This document shows, piece after piece, positions 32,936 to 44,576 of a DNA stretch of 64,000 nucleotides (positions are counted from its first letter, which is position 1; every line of letters begins with the position of its first letter). Origin of the DNA: Cylindrobasidium torrendii FP15055 ss-10 (taxonomy: Eukaryota > Basidiomycota > Agaricomycetes > Agaricales > Physalacriaceae); the NCBI GenBank assembly GCA_000934385.1, contig KN880442.1:181486-245485 (forward strand), written 5' to 3'. A program made the translations under genes and the position numbers. Below the pieces are notes generated by a model. It had not been told where the DNA came from. It did not search any database and worked only from the letters and a program-made list of their open reading frames with translations.

Positions 32936-34981
32936 CTAGCAGTCGCTGGGTACAGCATCAGAGTCGACATAGTCAGCGGCATCGACACCAAGACCGCGAG
33001 ACGCGAAGGCCGTCCATAACGTGCACTTGTTTGCACCGTCGTAACGGTTCTCGTCCGCTTGGATCCATGCATCACGAGCGTCGGTGACTATGACATGGCA
33101 TGTCAGTGCGAGTTCGAGATGAAAGGGGAAGAAACATACAAGTAGGGTTGCAAGGTTGCAGAGCGAGTGCATCGACGAGCAGGTGAAGATAGACAACGTT
33201 GCCCTCTGAGCCAGAGGAGTCGGTCTGTGCGGTCGCGCTGAAGCCGTGCTCTTTGACGAGCGCAGCGTACACGTTGTATAGTGTGTTGGCCCACACCTCG
33301 CCGATAGCTGTACACCCCGTTAGCATGCCTCTCTTCCAAAGGTAACTCAACACGTACCATGAACCTCATTCTGCGATGCCACAGTAGAGTAACGCTGCGG
33401 GTTGACTGAGGCGTCTGTCGAGTAGGGGTAGGAGCGGATACCAGCGGGATCGTCGACGACGTATGATCCCATTGTGAAGTCCGCGACTTCCTCGCTAGTC
33501 TGCTCGGTCCATGCAGCAACTGCATCTGACCATCCCTCACCGAGACCACCAGATTCGGTAGTCTGAAGGCATGCACCGGTTCCACCGCCGGTCAGACGGT
33601 TGGTGAGCCCATGGGTGAGCTCGTGAACGGGAATATCGTTCTCGAGCGAACCATCGCGTTCAGGGTTGGTGTAGTCCCAGAGGAACATACGGCACTGACC
33701 GCTCTGACCACTTCGTAATTGTCAGTACCTCGTATTGTAGCAGGTCACATAAAAACGTACTCGGGTGGTGTAGCAAAGTCAGCGTTATCTGTGCCCTCGG
33801 ACGACTGCACACTGATGAGAACGGGGTCGCTGCCCTCACCACCGTTTCCAAAGTTGTCGGCCTGGAAGTTGTACGCCTCCTCCGTGAAACCGTACTTGTA
33901 GAGAATGTCGTGAACCTTGTTGGCAAGGTAGAACGCGTTGGTGCGAGCGGCATCCTGGTTTCCAGAGGTTCCAGGCGCCTCGGAAGTATCGTACTCGGTG
34001 GAGAAGGTCGTTGCAGTGTTGCTCTCGCTGTCGATGTAGCTGACCACATTGTTACCGCTGAGGAAGGGTGAGCTGCGTTCGATGTGTTACTATTGGTGAC
34101 ATACGAGGTGGCACCATCGGTTGACCATCCACTAGGGGAGGATTCCGAATCTTCTGGGTCGACGACCTCCTCTTGCCCTTGAGTCAAATCTTGCTTGGTG
34201 ATGGGAAGGACCGTGTAAGTAGCATCCGCCACAAAGTCGACCACGCTGACGAGCTCGCCAGTGTGCGCATCGACGAATGCTTCGACCCAGGTGTTAGCCT
34301 TGGTGTTCTGGATTTGGATGGAGTGGGTGAGTGCGACACTGCCGTCCTGCTTGGAGATGTACTTGATGTCCTTGTATCCATTGAAGGTACCGCCGAGCTT
34401 CGACTCAATATCCGGGATAATAGACTCGACGTCGACGGTTGGGGTAGAGTCCGCGATGTTAGCTGGAATGGATGAGCTTCGGTACCTCATACTCAAAAGA
34501 GATACGGACAGGTATCGACGAAGGAGGAGCCGAATGCGATGACCTTGCCGTTCTTGTAGGCGACATTGGCGACAGCGTTCACGAAGGAGATACCTTCCTG
34601 AAGCAACATCAGACGTGTGGGGACCGATTGCAGATATCAGAAACGTACATGCATCTGGCGAGCGTACGAGTAGCTAATGCTACTGTCCTTTTTGCTGGTA
34701 TAGCCGGAAGTATACTTGACCTTATCGCTCTCGACACCAAGTTCGGAAGAAACAAAGCTGCGAGTGGTGTCTTCGAGGGATTGAGCCGCGAATGAAGCCG
34801 GCGTATCCTTGCCATTCTTTCCATAGGTCTGGTAGGTCGTCTTGGGGTGGTACGTCTCGACTTTGACATCACGGATCTCGCGCAGGCGGTGGGTAGCGTG
34901 CTTTGAGGAGGGAGCAACCGGAACGGCATTTGCAGCCATGGCGAGGAGGACGAAAGAGAGGAGTTTGGTGAAGCCGACCAT
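32936..34981 (-). CDS. Fungalysin, secreted zinc metalloprotease (peptidase M36)
   Basis: Extracellular protease made as a pre-pro-enzyme. The signal peptide is MVGFTKLLSFVLLAMAANA, followed by VPVAPSSKHATHRLREI. The FTP-type pro-region contains YQTYGKNGKDTPASFAAQSL, NTKANTWVEAFVDAHTGELV and SVVDFVADATYTVLPITKQD. The catalytic domain has ARTNAFYLANKVHDILYKYG, the zinc site HELTHGLTNRLTGG (His-Glu...His), and GGLGEGWSDAVAAWTEQ with the third ligand Glu. The end is NKCTLWTAFASRGLGVDAAD and DAVPSDC before TAG 32936-32938. An intron at about 34060-34106 (GTATGT to CCTCAG) restores GATSGNNVVSYIDSES and explains an apparent frame change there. About 580 residues, intact. A TATAAAAG lies about 95 bases upstream. 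Confidence 0.94.
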
Positions 34982-35883
34982 GATGTTCGAGGGTGTACAA
35001 CGAAGAAAGACGGTGAGACCTAGGGCAAGAGCAAAAGGATGCTGAACCTGGTCTATCTCGATGGGCAGTGGGGTCTTTTATAGTCGTCAGCACCCGTCGA
35101 AGTCGAAGCTATCGTATGGACCGGGCCGTTTGGCAAATTGGATACACACGCGGATTTGGCAGTCTCAAACAGCAGGATTGGGCAATCATCCAACGCCGGA
35201 GGTGGAAAGCTAGTCCGCGACAAGGCCTGCATGTGGAAGATACAGCTTGGTTACAGAATAGGCCCTATCGAGGCCAAAAGAAGCGCGAACGAAGCATGCT
35301 AGTGTACAACCTCCGCGAGTCTAAAACTGGTGAAAGGCGTCATCCACCTCGGTATTGCTTCGGAGACAAGAAGACATGTGGGGAAACCCAGTAAATTGAC
35401 TCGCCCAACGCGACGGCACACATGCTTCGCGTCTATCTCTCTGCTACCTGCTCGTGAATCTATATCAATGAGCATGGTGCATCGGTAGAGCACGGCTTGC
35501 GTGCTTTGCTTTCAGTTTGAAGAAGTTCGCCTGCTGCCTTCACGGGCATAACGTCCCATAACATTCCGCGTGTGGTTGTGTTGGGACCATGCAAAGTCGC
35601 GATAGGGTTGCATCACAGGGGCTGGAAGAAGTGTTACCAAACATTGAATATCTCCCAATCAACGAGTCTTGCCCAGTTGTAGCAGGAAGTAAAACGGCGT
35701 CCTAACACCGCCGCGCAAGGTGGTGATGGTAGGTACCTAAGAGCTCGAAGTTGGCAACGTGGGCATGCATCAATGAAGTCGGGCCGAAAGGCCGTGCACT
35801 TAAGTAGTCTCGACTCTCGGCGAATCCGCCTCTAAAGCGATATCAAGATGAATATCTTGTGCAGTAACTATCATTTATAACTT
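34982..35883. other. Intergenic region, promoter of the fungalysin gene
   Basis: About 900 bases. The only site recognised is the fungalysin TATA box at 35075-35082. Confidence 0.5.
35075..35082 (-). promoter_or_regulatory. TATA box of the fungalysin gene
   Basis: TATAAAAG on the minus strand, about 95 bases before the ATG at 34981. Confidence 0.65.
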
Positions 35884-38483
35884 TCACTTCGTTGCGATGC
35901 TTAAACCCAATTCCTTTCCAATGATCACCGCCGCCTTTTCACCAATGATCAAGGCAGTGTTATATGTGTTTGCGCTCACGTTAAGAGGCGCAATGCTCAT
36001 ATCTGAGAGATGCCTCAACAAACGTCGTTCAAGGAGGCCTATAACCACATACCAGCAACCTTCAGCTTCTGTACGCCGTAAACGTTGAGTTGTGGGTCGA
36101 CAACGCCATTGTCCTCGCGCGGCTTCATTGCGCACGTTCCCAGCTACAATTCCAAGGTCAGCCATTTGCAAAACTGTGAGTAGGTTGGCAGAACTTACTG
36201 CATGCCATGCAGTTGCGACCACAGCGCGGTGATACTCGTCAATAACTCGATCGTCGTCCTCAGTGTAAACGATGTTTGGTGCATCCATCAAGACAGGCAA
36301 AGCGTTCTCGTGGCACGCCGCCTGACTTGTCGACTTGAATGCCGGATGATCAGCCTTGAACTCACCGCGGTAGTACTTCATACGCCTTGCGAGCTCGCGA
36401 GCCATCTTGTACGCCCATCGAGCAGCAATGAGGTCGAAAGAGCTAAACACAAAAAGTCAGCATCACAAACGCGCGCGTCGAGGAACGGAGGATTCACTCT
36501 TTCAGATACCCACAATCGAACACTGGCGGCTCCAGTGGGTCATTGGACGCGATGTGGACGCTGCCAATGGACTCCAGATACTCCTGTCATTAAGGCTCTG
36601 TGTGAGAAGGTATCGATCAACAAAAATGTATTTTCCAACGCACATTATAATAGGCAACGGATAGGACCTTTCGGTCAAGAGGGCTTGGTCCAAGATATCT
36701 GAAAAAAGTAAGGACATGTATAGTTTTAATCTACGAGGACGGCTCACGAAGCCAAAGTTCCTATCCACATGAGAGGCTTGTCGGGCGCTGGCGCATACTT
36801 TCGACTCCAGATCTCGCGGAAGTGAGGCCCCAAATGTTGTATCTCCTCGTCTGAAGGACGGACTTTCGAGCCGGCGTCGATGCCGCTGCGTTAACGCGGA
36901 CAGAGGTTAGCAAACTTGAACAACGAAGAAAAAGAAACGAATAATGCACTTGCTGGCGACGAGACCCTGACCGGTCGCTTTCCACATAGCGTACGACGCT
37001 TGACATGGTCAGCGTTGGATCTGACATCCAAGAAAATAGCTCACCAGCGAGCTTTTCGACTTCTACGTTGCGATACAGATCGACCATACAGTCGGCAGAC
37101 TCGTCGACGTAATAAACTGGAATATATAGGTTGTGGTCTATGCCAGAATGAGCATCATTACACGTTTCTTGTATCTTGACGCTGAGTATCTCTTACCGTT
37201 GTAGTTCTCACCGACACCAGGAAGGTCGACTATGGTTGCGATTCCGTGCGATCTGAGTGCTTCTTGCGCCCCGATGCCCGAGCTAGGGAGCTGATTAGTT
37301 TATTTAACGATGGCATTTTATCGAACTTACCGCTCGAGTATGAGTGGCGAACCAAATGCGCCTGCAGCAAGGACAACCATCCTGGACGCCGTGAAGAGTG
37401 CTGTAGTTGCCGAGGCAGACATGACTGCGTCTTCATCGATGCATTCCACTCCTTTGGCAATGCCGTCCTCGAAGACAACCCGACTGACACATTTCCCAGT
37501 GAGGATGACAAGATTCGGACTCTCCGGTTTGTTGTAAATATGAGCCACCGCTGCGTCCGAGCGCATACCGGTCTTGGGGTCAATGTACCTGTGGATATCG
37601 GCGTGAGAACATTCCTCCTTCATCAGCAAACAGCGAGCCGAACTTACTTTGCCCATCTCTTAAAAACGTATGCAATAGTGAGCGGAGTTACAGAAGCAGG
37701 AGGACGAAAGAGTGGGCTTACCCCGTAAGCATTTCCATTCTCAAAGTTACTAATGTCGTCGACAACGGGACGAGTCTTATCGTATTGCGCGGCGACAGAG
37801 AGGAACTCGTCGGCCACATTAAACGGATGCCCTCCAGGGGAAACGAGAATTGGGCCTGAGGTGCCGTGGTTCTTCGACTCCTTGAGGAATGGTGTGTATG
37901 TCTCTGCCTGGCAAAAGTGCGAGGAATGAGTCTAAGGTCACAACGATGCCGATTATATGGAGCTTATACGCACTTTGCATGCAAGCGGGATGAGGTCAGA
38001 CGAGCCCCATCCGGGATTCCCTAGTTTTTCCCAGTCGTCGTAGTCGGACGCAGAGGCACGAGTGTACATCATGACTGACAAGACGAGGCAGATCAGTCCT
38101 CGCGACAGCGACAAAAAAAGGCTATGGGTGAACGCACAGTTTACTGCAGATCCGCCGCCGATGCAGTGTCCAGCGGGGACGACAATCTGCCTTCCACCAA
38201 GTTCGGGATTGGGAATCGATGTGAATCGAGAGAGGGTCTTTGCGCTGGGGTCGATGAGGTTCGAAAAGAAGCGAGACGGCTGAGTATGGGTGTCTAAGCC
38301 TCGGGTGTGAGGGCCACGCTCGAGAACGAGAATACGAAGGTCGGGGTCTGCGTCGTGCAGGCGTCCTGCAATGACACAAGAGGTGGTTCCACCTGGGGAT
38401 CACGTTAGTAGATACCCTGCAAGAGCTCAGCGGACTGACCGCCGACAAGGATGATATCGAAGGAAGTCTCTTCACTGGTCATG
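35884..38483 (-). CDS. GMC oxidoreductase, alcohol-oxidase-like (AA3)
   Basis: FAD enzyme of the glucose-methanol-choline family. Start MTSEETSFDIILVGG then GTTSCVIAGRLHDADPDLRI (FAD-binding Rossmann motif split by the first intron), ILVLERGPHTRG, RQIVVPAGHCIGGGSAVN, MYTRASASDYDDWEKLGNPG, VVLAAGAFGSPLILERSGIG, LPGVGENY, and DHNLYIPVYYV. The C-terminal domain has AWHA joined to LGTCAMKPREDNGVVDPQLN, then NVYGVQKLKVAD, MSIAPLNVSANTYNTALIIG with the paired His and Asn of the active site. About ten introns. The TWH..GTCAMKPRE block is closest to the alcohol oxidase (AA3_3) group by eye, but substrate (methanol, aryl alcohol or sugar) is not certain. No signal peptide is seen, as in peroxisomal or atypically secreted alcohol oxidases. 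Stop TGA 35884-35886. Confidence 0.88.
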
Positions 38484-39091
38484 GCGAAAGAAAGATGTGG
38501 AGTATCCCCCCTTGCTCTGCTAAACGGCTTTTGTAGTATATCCCACGCAGTACATCCCATTCAAAATGATTGTGCCGTTCGTTCTCACGCGGTGGAAAAC
38601 GGCAAGACGGCATTCGTACGACTGGTGGGCTACAATAAGCCTGTCTTGACACCGCCGTGGTCGTACATGCGAGTAAAGTGGGTCAAGATCACCTGATCAA
38701 GCACCGAAGTGGGCGCTGTTGTCTGATGAGCCTCAAACTCATCATGGGGCCTTCGCTTTTGCTTGGTAGGGCTTTTCTGTCGGGTATGAAGGCGAGACAG
38801 CATAAGTGGACCACAGGTCCAGCAGGAGCCAATACTCACATCGAAATCGAGCAAATGACAAGAAAATGTCAAGTGTCTTTATAACAAGCAGAATACATTT
38901 GGGTTCCACATGTCGGAGATACTATATAAGGACATCTACAGTAGAAAGTATGCTCCGTGACCAACGATGTAGATAAAGAGAAGATGACAGCAAAAACAGC
39001 ACGAGTCCACGACCAACTAAACTGACAAAGTACAACAACTAGAAAGTACATTTGATATTGAGGACACATCACATAATTAAGCGCGGCCCTT
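38484..39091. other. Intergenic region
   Basis: About 600 bases between the GMC promoter and the next gene's 3' end. If an intron near 39140 is used, the coding sequence of the neighbouring gene could extend into it to 38869. Confidence 0.4.
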
Positions 39092-40938
39092 TCATATAAA
39101 ATCCGTGCTAAGACTCGACGTGAGTTGATCCTTAGAAAAAGTGGTATAGAGGACGCACCTTCGTGCACGCATGTCCACCAGCGTATCCTTCAACCGGGTG
39201 TTTTTCATCTTCTCAATAGTTTGAGACATTGCAGGGGTGGAATGAGATACCGGTGTATCATAGTCCTCGTCATCGTCGCGCTCCTGCTCTACCCCGCCGT
39301 CGTCTTCATCGTCAGACTCGACATCGAACACCCGTGAGTCAGATGCACGGGGTTCTTCGCCAAAGGTGCTCCCACTGTATTCCGCAGAAGGATGTGGCAC
39401 AAATGGAGGGGGCGTCGCGGCAGGCGTGGGAAGACAGCGTCCCCATGCATATCCCAGTGGTGGCGCCGACTCGTCTTCCTCGTTCTCGTCGGACTCTGCA
39501 GCAGCCGCCTCATTCTTGCAGACATTCCCTCCACCACCCTCTTCATCGTCACCCAAGTTGGTAGTTGTGCAAAGCATCGAGGATGCAGACTCGACCCTCC
39601 GAGAGCCATCGGACGAACTTGTCTCTAGCGGCGAGAGACCAGCTACTACGGAGTTTAGAAAATCGACTGCTTCACTCGTGTCTGGGGCATCGTCCGCGGA
39701 TTGAGCCTCTTTGTTCTCGATAGGGTTGTTAAGGAAGCCAAATGATTGATTTGAGACAAATGGGTCCTGCGCTGCGCCCAAGCTTTGAGTTGCCACGCAG
39801 AGCACATCATTCACACGGACGGCCTCATCCTCATCCTCATAGTCTGGCAGATCGAGTGGCTTTTTCTCGAGGGATGCAGAAAGAAGAGAAACGTCTGGAG
39901 TGATCGCTGAGACCACAGGCTTAGGATGCGTGCTGAGGGCGGCGTCGATTTCGGCATGAGGAGTCTCGTCATCCTCATAATCGGGGAGCACAATGTCGAC
40001 AAGTGAAGGGCAGGTTCCGGGTGGCGAGTTCTAAGGATGGTGAGCATTCCATCCTGGGATGTCGAGGAATATGCGCGTTACATGGGTTGATGTGGACGCC
40101 GTGGGGACACACAACGCTTCAACTGTGGGGCGTAATGGGTGATTTGACGAGAATTGAGCCAAGGAGGACTGATAAAATGCTTCAATCTGGTCGGACTGAA
40201 GGCCGAGAGGAAGTGGGGATCCTTGACGAAGAGCGGAGTAGCGGAAGGCATGCATAGCAATACATAGCTCATCCATAGCAGTACGTAGCTCATCCATCTC
40301 GCAGCGAAGCTAACATGTCATGAAGAGAGCTTTGCTGTACATTTGACGGAGGAAACATACGTCTTCGAGTTCCTTCTGATGCAACCGGTTCAAGATGATG
40401 CTAGCGTTGTTTGATTGCTCGAGATGGGCTTCTCGGTCGATGAGGGCGTCCGAGAGACTTGAGAGTGTGGAAAGTCTCGGGCGCATGTATGCTCTCCAGA
40501 ACTGGAAATGGGGCGTCAGCTTATTGTCCTTGAGATATGGACTGCGCTGACTTGAGGCTGTTCGCTTTCGTTGCACTGTTTGTACGCAATAGAGATGAGA
40601 CTATATCTTCGAGTATAACGACGGCTACTTACGCGTCGCCTCTTTCGAGGGATAGAATCCATCAGAAATTCCGACTCAAATGGCTGTTGCATCTCGAGAC
40701 GACGTTGGGAATGAGGTCCAGTGAATAGCACGCGAATCTGAATGGCGGTGGCGAAGTCCAGTCCAAGAGTGATACAAATGTGGCAAGGATGATGGTGGTA
40801 GAAAGACAAGAACAGCCGAATGGGCCTGATTTCGTAAGCAAATTCCCACACGGTAATGAAATGGCGACCGCCGTCAGGGTCGAACACGAGGCTACTATCC
40901 GGCACCTGGCTTCGCGACTTGAAAGCCACCTCATGCAT
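39092..40938 (-). CDS. Unrecognised acidic protein with coiled coil and DYED motifs
   Basis: I do not recognise this protein. Five exons were joined by phase-consistent introns. Exon 1 reads MHEVAFKSRSQVPDSSLVFD through MDSIPRKRRR, with ITVWEFAYEIRPIRLFLSFY. A tiny exon CNESEQPQ comes next. A helical, coiled-coil-like stretch follows (LSTLSSLSDALIDREAHLEQ, SIILNRLHQKELED, then MDELRTAMDELCIAMHA). The last exon is acidic and disordered, with LVDIVLPDYEDDE repeated as LDLPDYEDEDE, acidic runs (ESDENEEDESAPP, DVESDDEDDGG, ERDDDEDYDTP) and the end RLKDTLVDMRARR. Reading through gives stop TGA at 39092; an alternative small intron at about 39140 would move the end. The mix of basic patch, coiled coil and acidic tail fits a nuclear regulatory or chromatin protein, but this is inference. 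Confidence 0.6.
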
Positions 40939-41190
40939 TGCAGTGTGCGAACGCAAGCAGTTCAAGAATACTGCGCATACCAAACGTGAGAAGAGGATCG
41001 CAAGACGTTATCGCAATGTCTCAATTGTTCCACAAAGAAGATTGCCGTAGTTATTGTTCTGGCTGGCCGCTGGCGCTCGAACTAGACATCTCATACCGAT
41101 CGCGCTACACTGCCCAACAATCATATTTTGACCGAGCGTGAAACGATTTTCTCCCCATACCCGCAATACCTATTCGCTATATGTACTCCT

Positions 41191-42212
41191 TTACAGTCTA
41201 CCAAATTTCCCATCGCGTTTCGCAGCCGTCGAGGTAGCGTTTGCCGCGACTCCAGCAACAGAGGTCGTGATATCCCCGCTTTCGATGTAAACTCCGCTAA
41301 TGTACCAGTCCTCTGGCGGGTCCTGGTTGACAATACGAAGTACACCGACATGGAAATCTGCAGAGTTCGTCGAAGTGCTTGCAGAGACAGCATCGCCGAC
41401 TTTCTCGAGCTCGGCATCGTCCGTGGACGCCCACAGAGCAACGGTTTGACCATCGAACTGAAGTTGAAAGTTAGACGGCGAAGGTATGGCAGAGGACTTA
41501 GACGCACGTCAATCTCGTAGGCAAAGTTGAACCAGGTTCCGGGAACAAAGTCGGTGCCCCATTGTGATGTACCACCGACGTACCATTGAAGGTCAGTGGT
41601 TGGCGAGCCAATGCCGTATTTGAGCTCTGTGAAGTGGCTCTCAAAGAACAGGATTTGATGTTCCAGTGTCGACTGGATTCAGGCAAAGTCAATTGCTGTC
41701 CTAATAGAACGAGAAAAGATAGACATACGTCTGGCGCGTTCTCTTCCTCACGCTTGATTGAGAAGTGGTAGTAGAGTGTTCCGGTGCCGAGGTCTGCGGT
41801 CTACCATCGGATGTCAGCAAAGGCATACGGGTCACGAGAGCAGCATATATACAGTCTGCGGAATGAGCTCGGCGCGCTCCATGTTTGAATTCCACGTCGC
41901 GTTGCTCGAGATGGTCAATTTCAGACCGTGCGCCTCCGTCTCCACCGCAGGGTTCTTGTAAGCTTCGTCCAGAGCAAGGTAGTCAGATGTCGGCCCGTCG
42001 CCATGGATGTACCACTGGTATTCCCCGACTTGGTTCGCCCAGGACCCTGAAATGGCTTTTAGCTATGGTCAGGTCAATAAGAAAGAAGAGAACACACATT
42101 TATCGAAATCAGCAGCGGTCTCATAGCTGTCGAAACTTCCAGACCAGACGACAGTGCCGGCTTTGGAGAGTCCAGCGAGTGCAAGGACGTAGCCCAGACG
42201 GAGAGATAACAT
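41191..42212 (-). CDS. GH131 family beta-glucanase (copy 2), secreted
   Basis: Paralogue of the GH131 gene at 12755-13724, in opposite orientation 28 kb away. Signal peptide MLSLRLGYVLALAGLSKAG, then TVVWSGSFDSYETAADFD, GEYQWYIHGDGPTSDYLALD, MERAELIPQT, LFFESHFTELKYG, QWGTDFVPGTWFNFAYEID and SADFHVGVLRI, EDWYISGVYIESGDITTSV. The three presumed active-site residues (Glu98, Glu138, His218 in copy 1) are kept. Intron positions are the same as in copy 1. It has an added 18-residue tail (ANATSTAAKRDGKFGRL) after the shared end. ATG 42210-42212; stop TAA 41191-41193. Both copies look intact. Confidence 0.9.
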
Positions 42213-42297
42213 CGTAGTGGCTGACGGATTGAGCGGCGGAGTGTGAGGTGAAAGAGTGAGCAGAGGACCTTGATTTACTTCATTGTTCAGAGAGCAT

Positions 42298-42303
42298 CTT
42301 ATA
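42298..42303 (-). promoter_or_regulatory. TATA-like box of GH131 copy 2
   Basis: TATAAG on the minus strand, about 87 bases before the ATG. Confidence 0.5.
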
Positions 42304-42320
42304 AGAGCGCGCCGTGTGGA

Positions 42321-42351
42321 TGGAAAATCGTCGGCTCCAGCAACGTCGCTC
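42321..42351 (-). promoter_or_regulatory. Promoter block shared by the two GH131 genes, copy 2
   Basis: On the minus strand it reads GAGCGACGTTGCT, two bases, AGCCGACGATTTTCCA, matching 12640-12670. It ends 109 bases before the ATG. Confidence 0.6.
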
Positions 42352-43080
42352 AAGCAACATCGGAATGTAGACGGTTATGATGTTGGCTCTAGATTCTCCG
42401 CGCGGGGAAAAGCACTAAATGGGCCAGAATAAACATTCAGAGTTGTGGATGGTGCAGTAGAGTTTGGTCCCGGAACCAAGGGATGCAGGGGTTGCAGATC
42501 AGCGAACGCACGGATGCTGGGACATCCTGGCCTGACCTTCAGTATAAGTCAGGATATGTGGTTTGTTCATAGAGAAATGAACAGTGAAGGCATACATGGA
42601 AGGCATTTTTGCGAAACTGCTCACTTTCCAGTCCGCTTGCTTGTTTAATAACGCGTATACGCCATTGCGCGTAAGAGCCGACATGGGACGCAACATCTAT
42701 AGGTTTATATAGTCATTGCACATAGCGGCGTGTTATTGCGAGATATCAAGGGCAGGACATGGTGGTTCCGTCCAAGAATGGTGCAGCAAAGCCATTGTGT
42801 GATCAAGTCGGGCCGACCCCCGACGTCCAGTGATCCCGAGACTTTACCGCTACTTTACGACCAAGTCCGACAATTTACCAACGAAGCCTGACTAGTGACT
42901 AGTGACTTTTGGCACTGCAGCAATGCCTTCTTTAAGCTGTATGCACGTCCTTCATCGATATAGCTGGCTCTGATTGACTTGACGTCATGTAGCATCCAAG
43001 AATCACAAGTTCTACCCTTGAACTTCCCTTCAGACGTCCATCTTCAAATTCAGCGAGCCGTACTCTGGCTGTACTCAAAC

Positions 43081-43935
43081 ATGACCGTACTTCGCTCCAC
43101 AGTAAGTTTCGGCGTAGCCATCTTGAGATTGAGCAGTGCACTAATCGTATACGGCGTTCTGAGCTGACACTATACGACATTCCATCCAAGTTCGCTACAT
43201 CGTGGTCACCAAACGTGTGGAAATCAAGGTTTGTTGCAGGCCTCAACTGGCCAAGAAACTCAGTATATCTTTGCTAGGTATTCATTGAATGTGAAGGGCA
43301 TCCCATACAAGACCGAATGGATCGAATATCCCGATATCCGCACTTTCTACGAGACCAAGGGCCTTCCGCCAAACAAGGGCTCTTTTACTCTACCTGTGCT
43401 TCATGACGAGCAGGCGGAGGCATTGATCACGGGTTCAGTCAACATCGCCAAATATCTTGACTATCTTCATCCTGATGCGTTCGTATTGATGCCTCCTGGT
43501 ACGGAGGGCCTCATACGAGCATATGCATACGCGGTACGAAAGCAGATGGACCCTCTTTGGAAGTTCACTATCCCGGAAACGCTCTCAGTACTCCCACCTC
43601 GCAGTGCAGAGTTCTTCCGCCGGACACGAGAGGCCTCTTTTGGGTACTCGCCTCTGGAAGGAATGATGCCCGAGGGTCCCAGGCGAGCAGAGGAGTGGGA
43701 TAATGTGCGGAAGTCATTTGGGACGATTGCATCTTGGGCGCAGAAGGATTCTCGCTTTGTGGTTGGTGGTACTGTGACTTTCGCGGACTGCGTCAACGCC
43801 GCCTATTTGAAGTATGTCAAAGTTCTGTTTGGTAGTGATAGCAAAGAGTGGAAAGACATGACGACCTGGGACGAAGGTCGATGGGGGAGGTTGCACGCGC
43901 TGATGGAACGCTATGACCAGCCTCTCGATACGTAG
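43081..43935 (+). CDS. Glutathione S-transferase, fungal etherase-like type
   Basis: Cytosolic glutathione transferase, about 245 residues. Exon 1 is MTVLRST; after a 62-base intron the thioredoxin-fold domain reads LTLYDIPSKFATSWSPNVWK then, across a second intron, RYSLNVKGIPYKTEWIEYPD. The cis-proline and glutathione-binding part is FTLPVLHDEQAEALITGSVN followed by IAKYLDYL. The C-terminal all-helical domain contains RFVVGGTVTFADCVNAAYLK with the N-capping-box Asp typical of GSTs. The layout with TLYDIPS at the N-terminus matches the GTE (etherase-related) class found in fungi; Ser in SWSPN is a possible catalytic residue. This class suggests detoxification of aromatic compounds. Stop TAG 43933-43935. 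Confidence 0.85.
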
Positions 43936-44576
43936 CGAAGCGTTTAATGGCTATTCCTATTGTTACACATTGGCAATATATTTGGGGTCTTATTCATAAT
44001 TTTGGCCAACTGCCTTGCTTTTGTTAAGGTTCGAGCACCCTGTTGAGTGGCACCGTGCACGACGCTGGATCATGATCAGCCGGCGGACCGGATCCACGTG
44101 CCTTCGTGATTTCTTCGCGACTTGTCTTCTGCCACCAACCGAACCCTTTTCTTCTGCTTGTTTTCTCTCGAACCCCTTTATCTGTGCTTTATTGCGCCTG
44201 CGGCCAGGCGCAATAAGACATTGGTGACTCGTTTGATTGGATTCAGGACTAGGTAAGATATGCCCTCCATGTTAGGGTTGCTAGCAACTAGCTCACGGCT
44301 TCAGGTATCCGAACGACCGCGCCAGATACATTTGCTTGTGCCAGTCGAGTGACTCGCACAACCAAACGGATTCGACGCGTTTGAACGGGCCTTTGGAGAC
44401 TGGGACCAGGTGCGCCGGCAGGTCCAATAATCTACCCCCGACCCTAATCGTGACCCAGATCCGCAAAATTCGACAGGTTAGACGGCTCACAAATCTGTAG
44501 CATACTCTATTAAAGGTGTGTGCTATTGCCAACCTTTTGGCCCATCTAATTTGCACAGGAACTGGATTTCCTCACC
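43936..44576. other. Intergenic region with a perfect hairpin
   Basis: No gene seen. It contains a 12-base-pair inverted repeat at 44189-44216, 254 bases after the GST stop. Confidence 0.5.
44189..44216. repeat. Perfect 12-bp inverted repeat with 4-base loop
   Basis: Left arm TTATTGCGCCTG, loop CGGC, right arm CAGGCGCAATAA. It is a perfect palindromic stem with a GC-rich tip. Confidence 0.95.

Larger units (their letters stand above)
42213..43080. other. Intergenic region between GH131 copy 2 and the GST gene
   Basis: It holds the GH131 promoter (TATAAG at 42298-42303 and the shared block at 42321-42351). Further right is a short direct repeat of GACTAGT (about 42888-42906). Otherwise nothing. 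Confidence 0.5.

Noticed and set aside
34050..34110. Apparent frameshift in the fungalysin gene
   Set aside because: A 47-base intron with GTATGT donor and CTCAG acceptor restores the frame and the family sequence.
35460..35510. D-arm-like sequence GGTGCATCGGTAGAGCAC
   Set aside because: No T-arm or acceptor stem follows, so no tRNA is supported.
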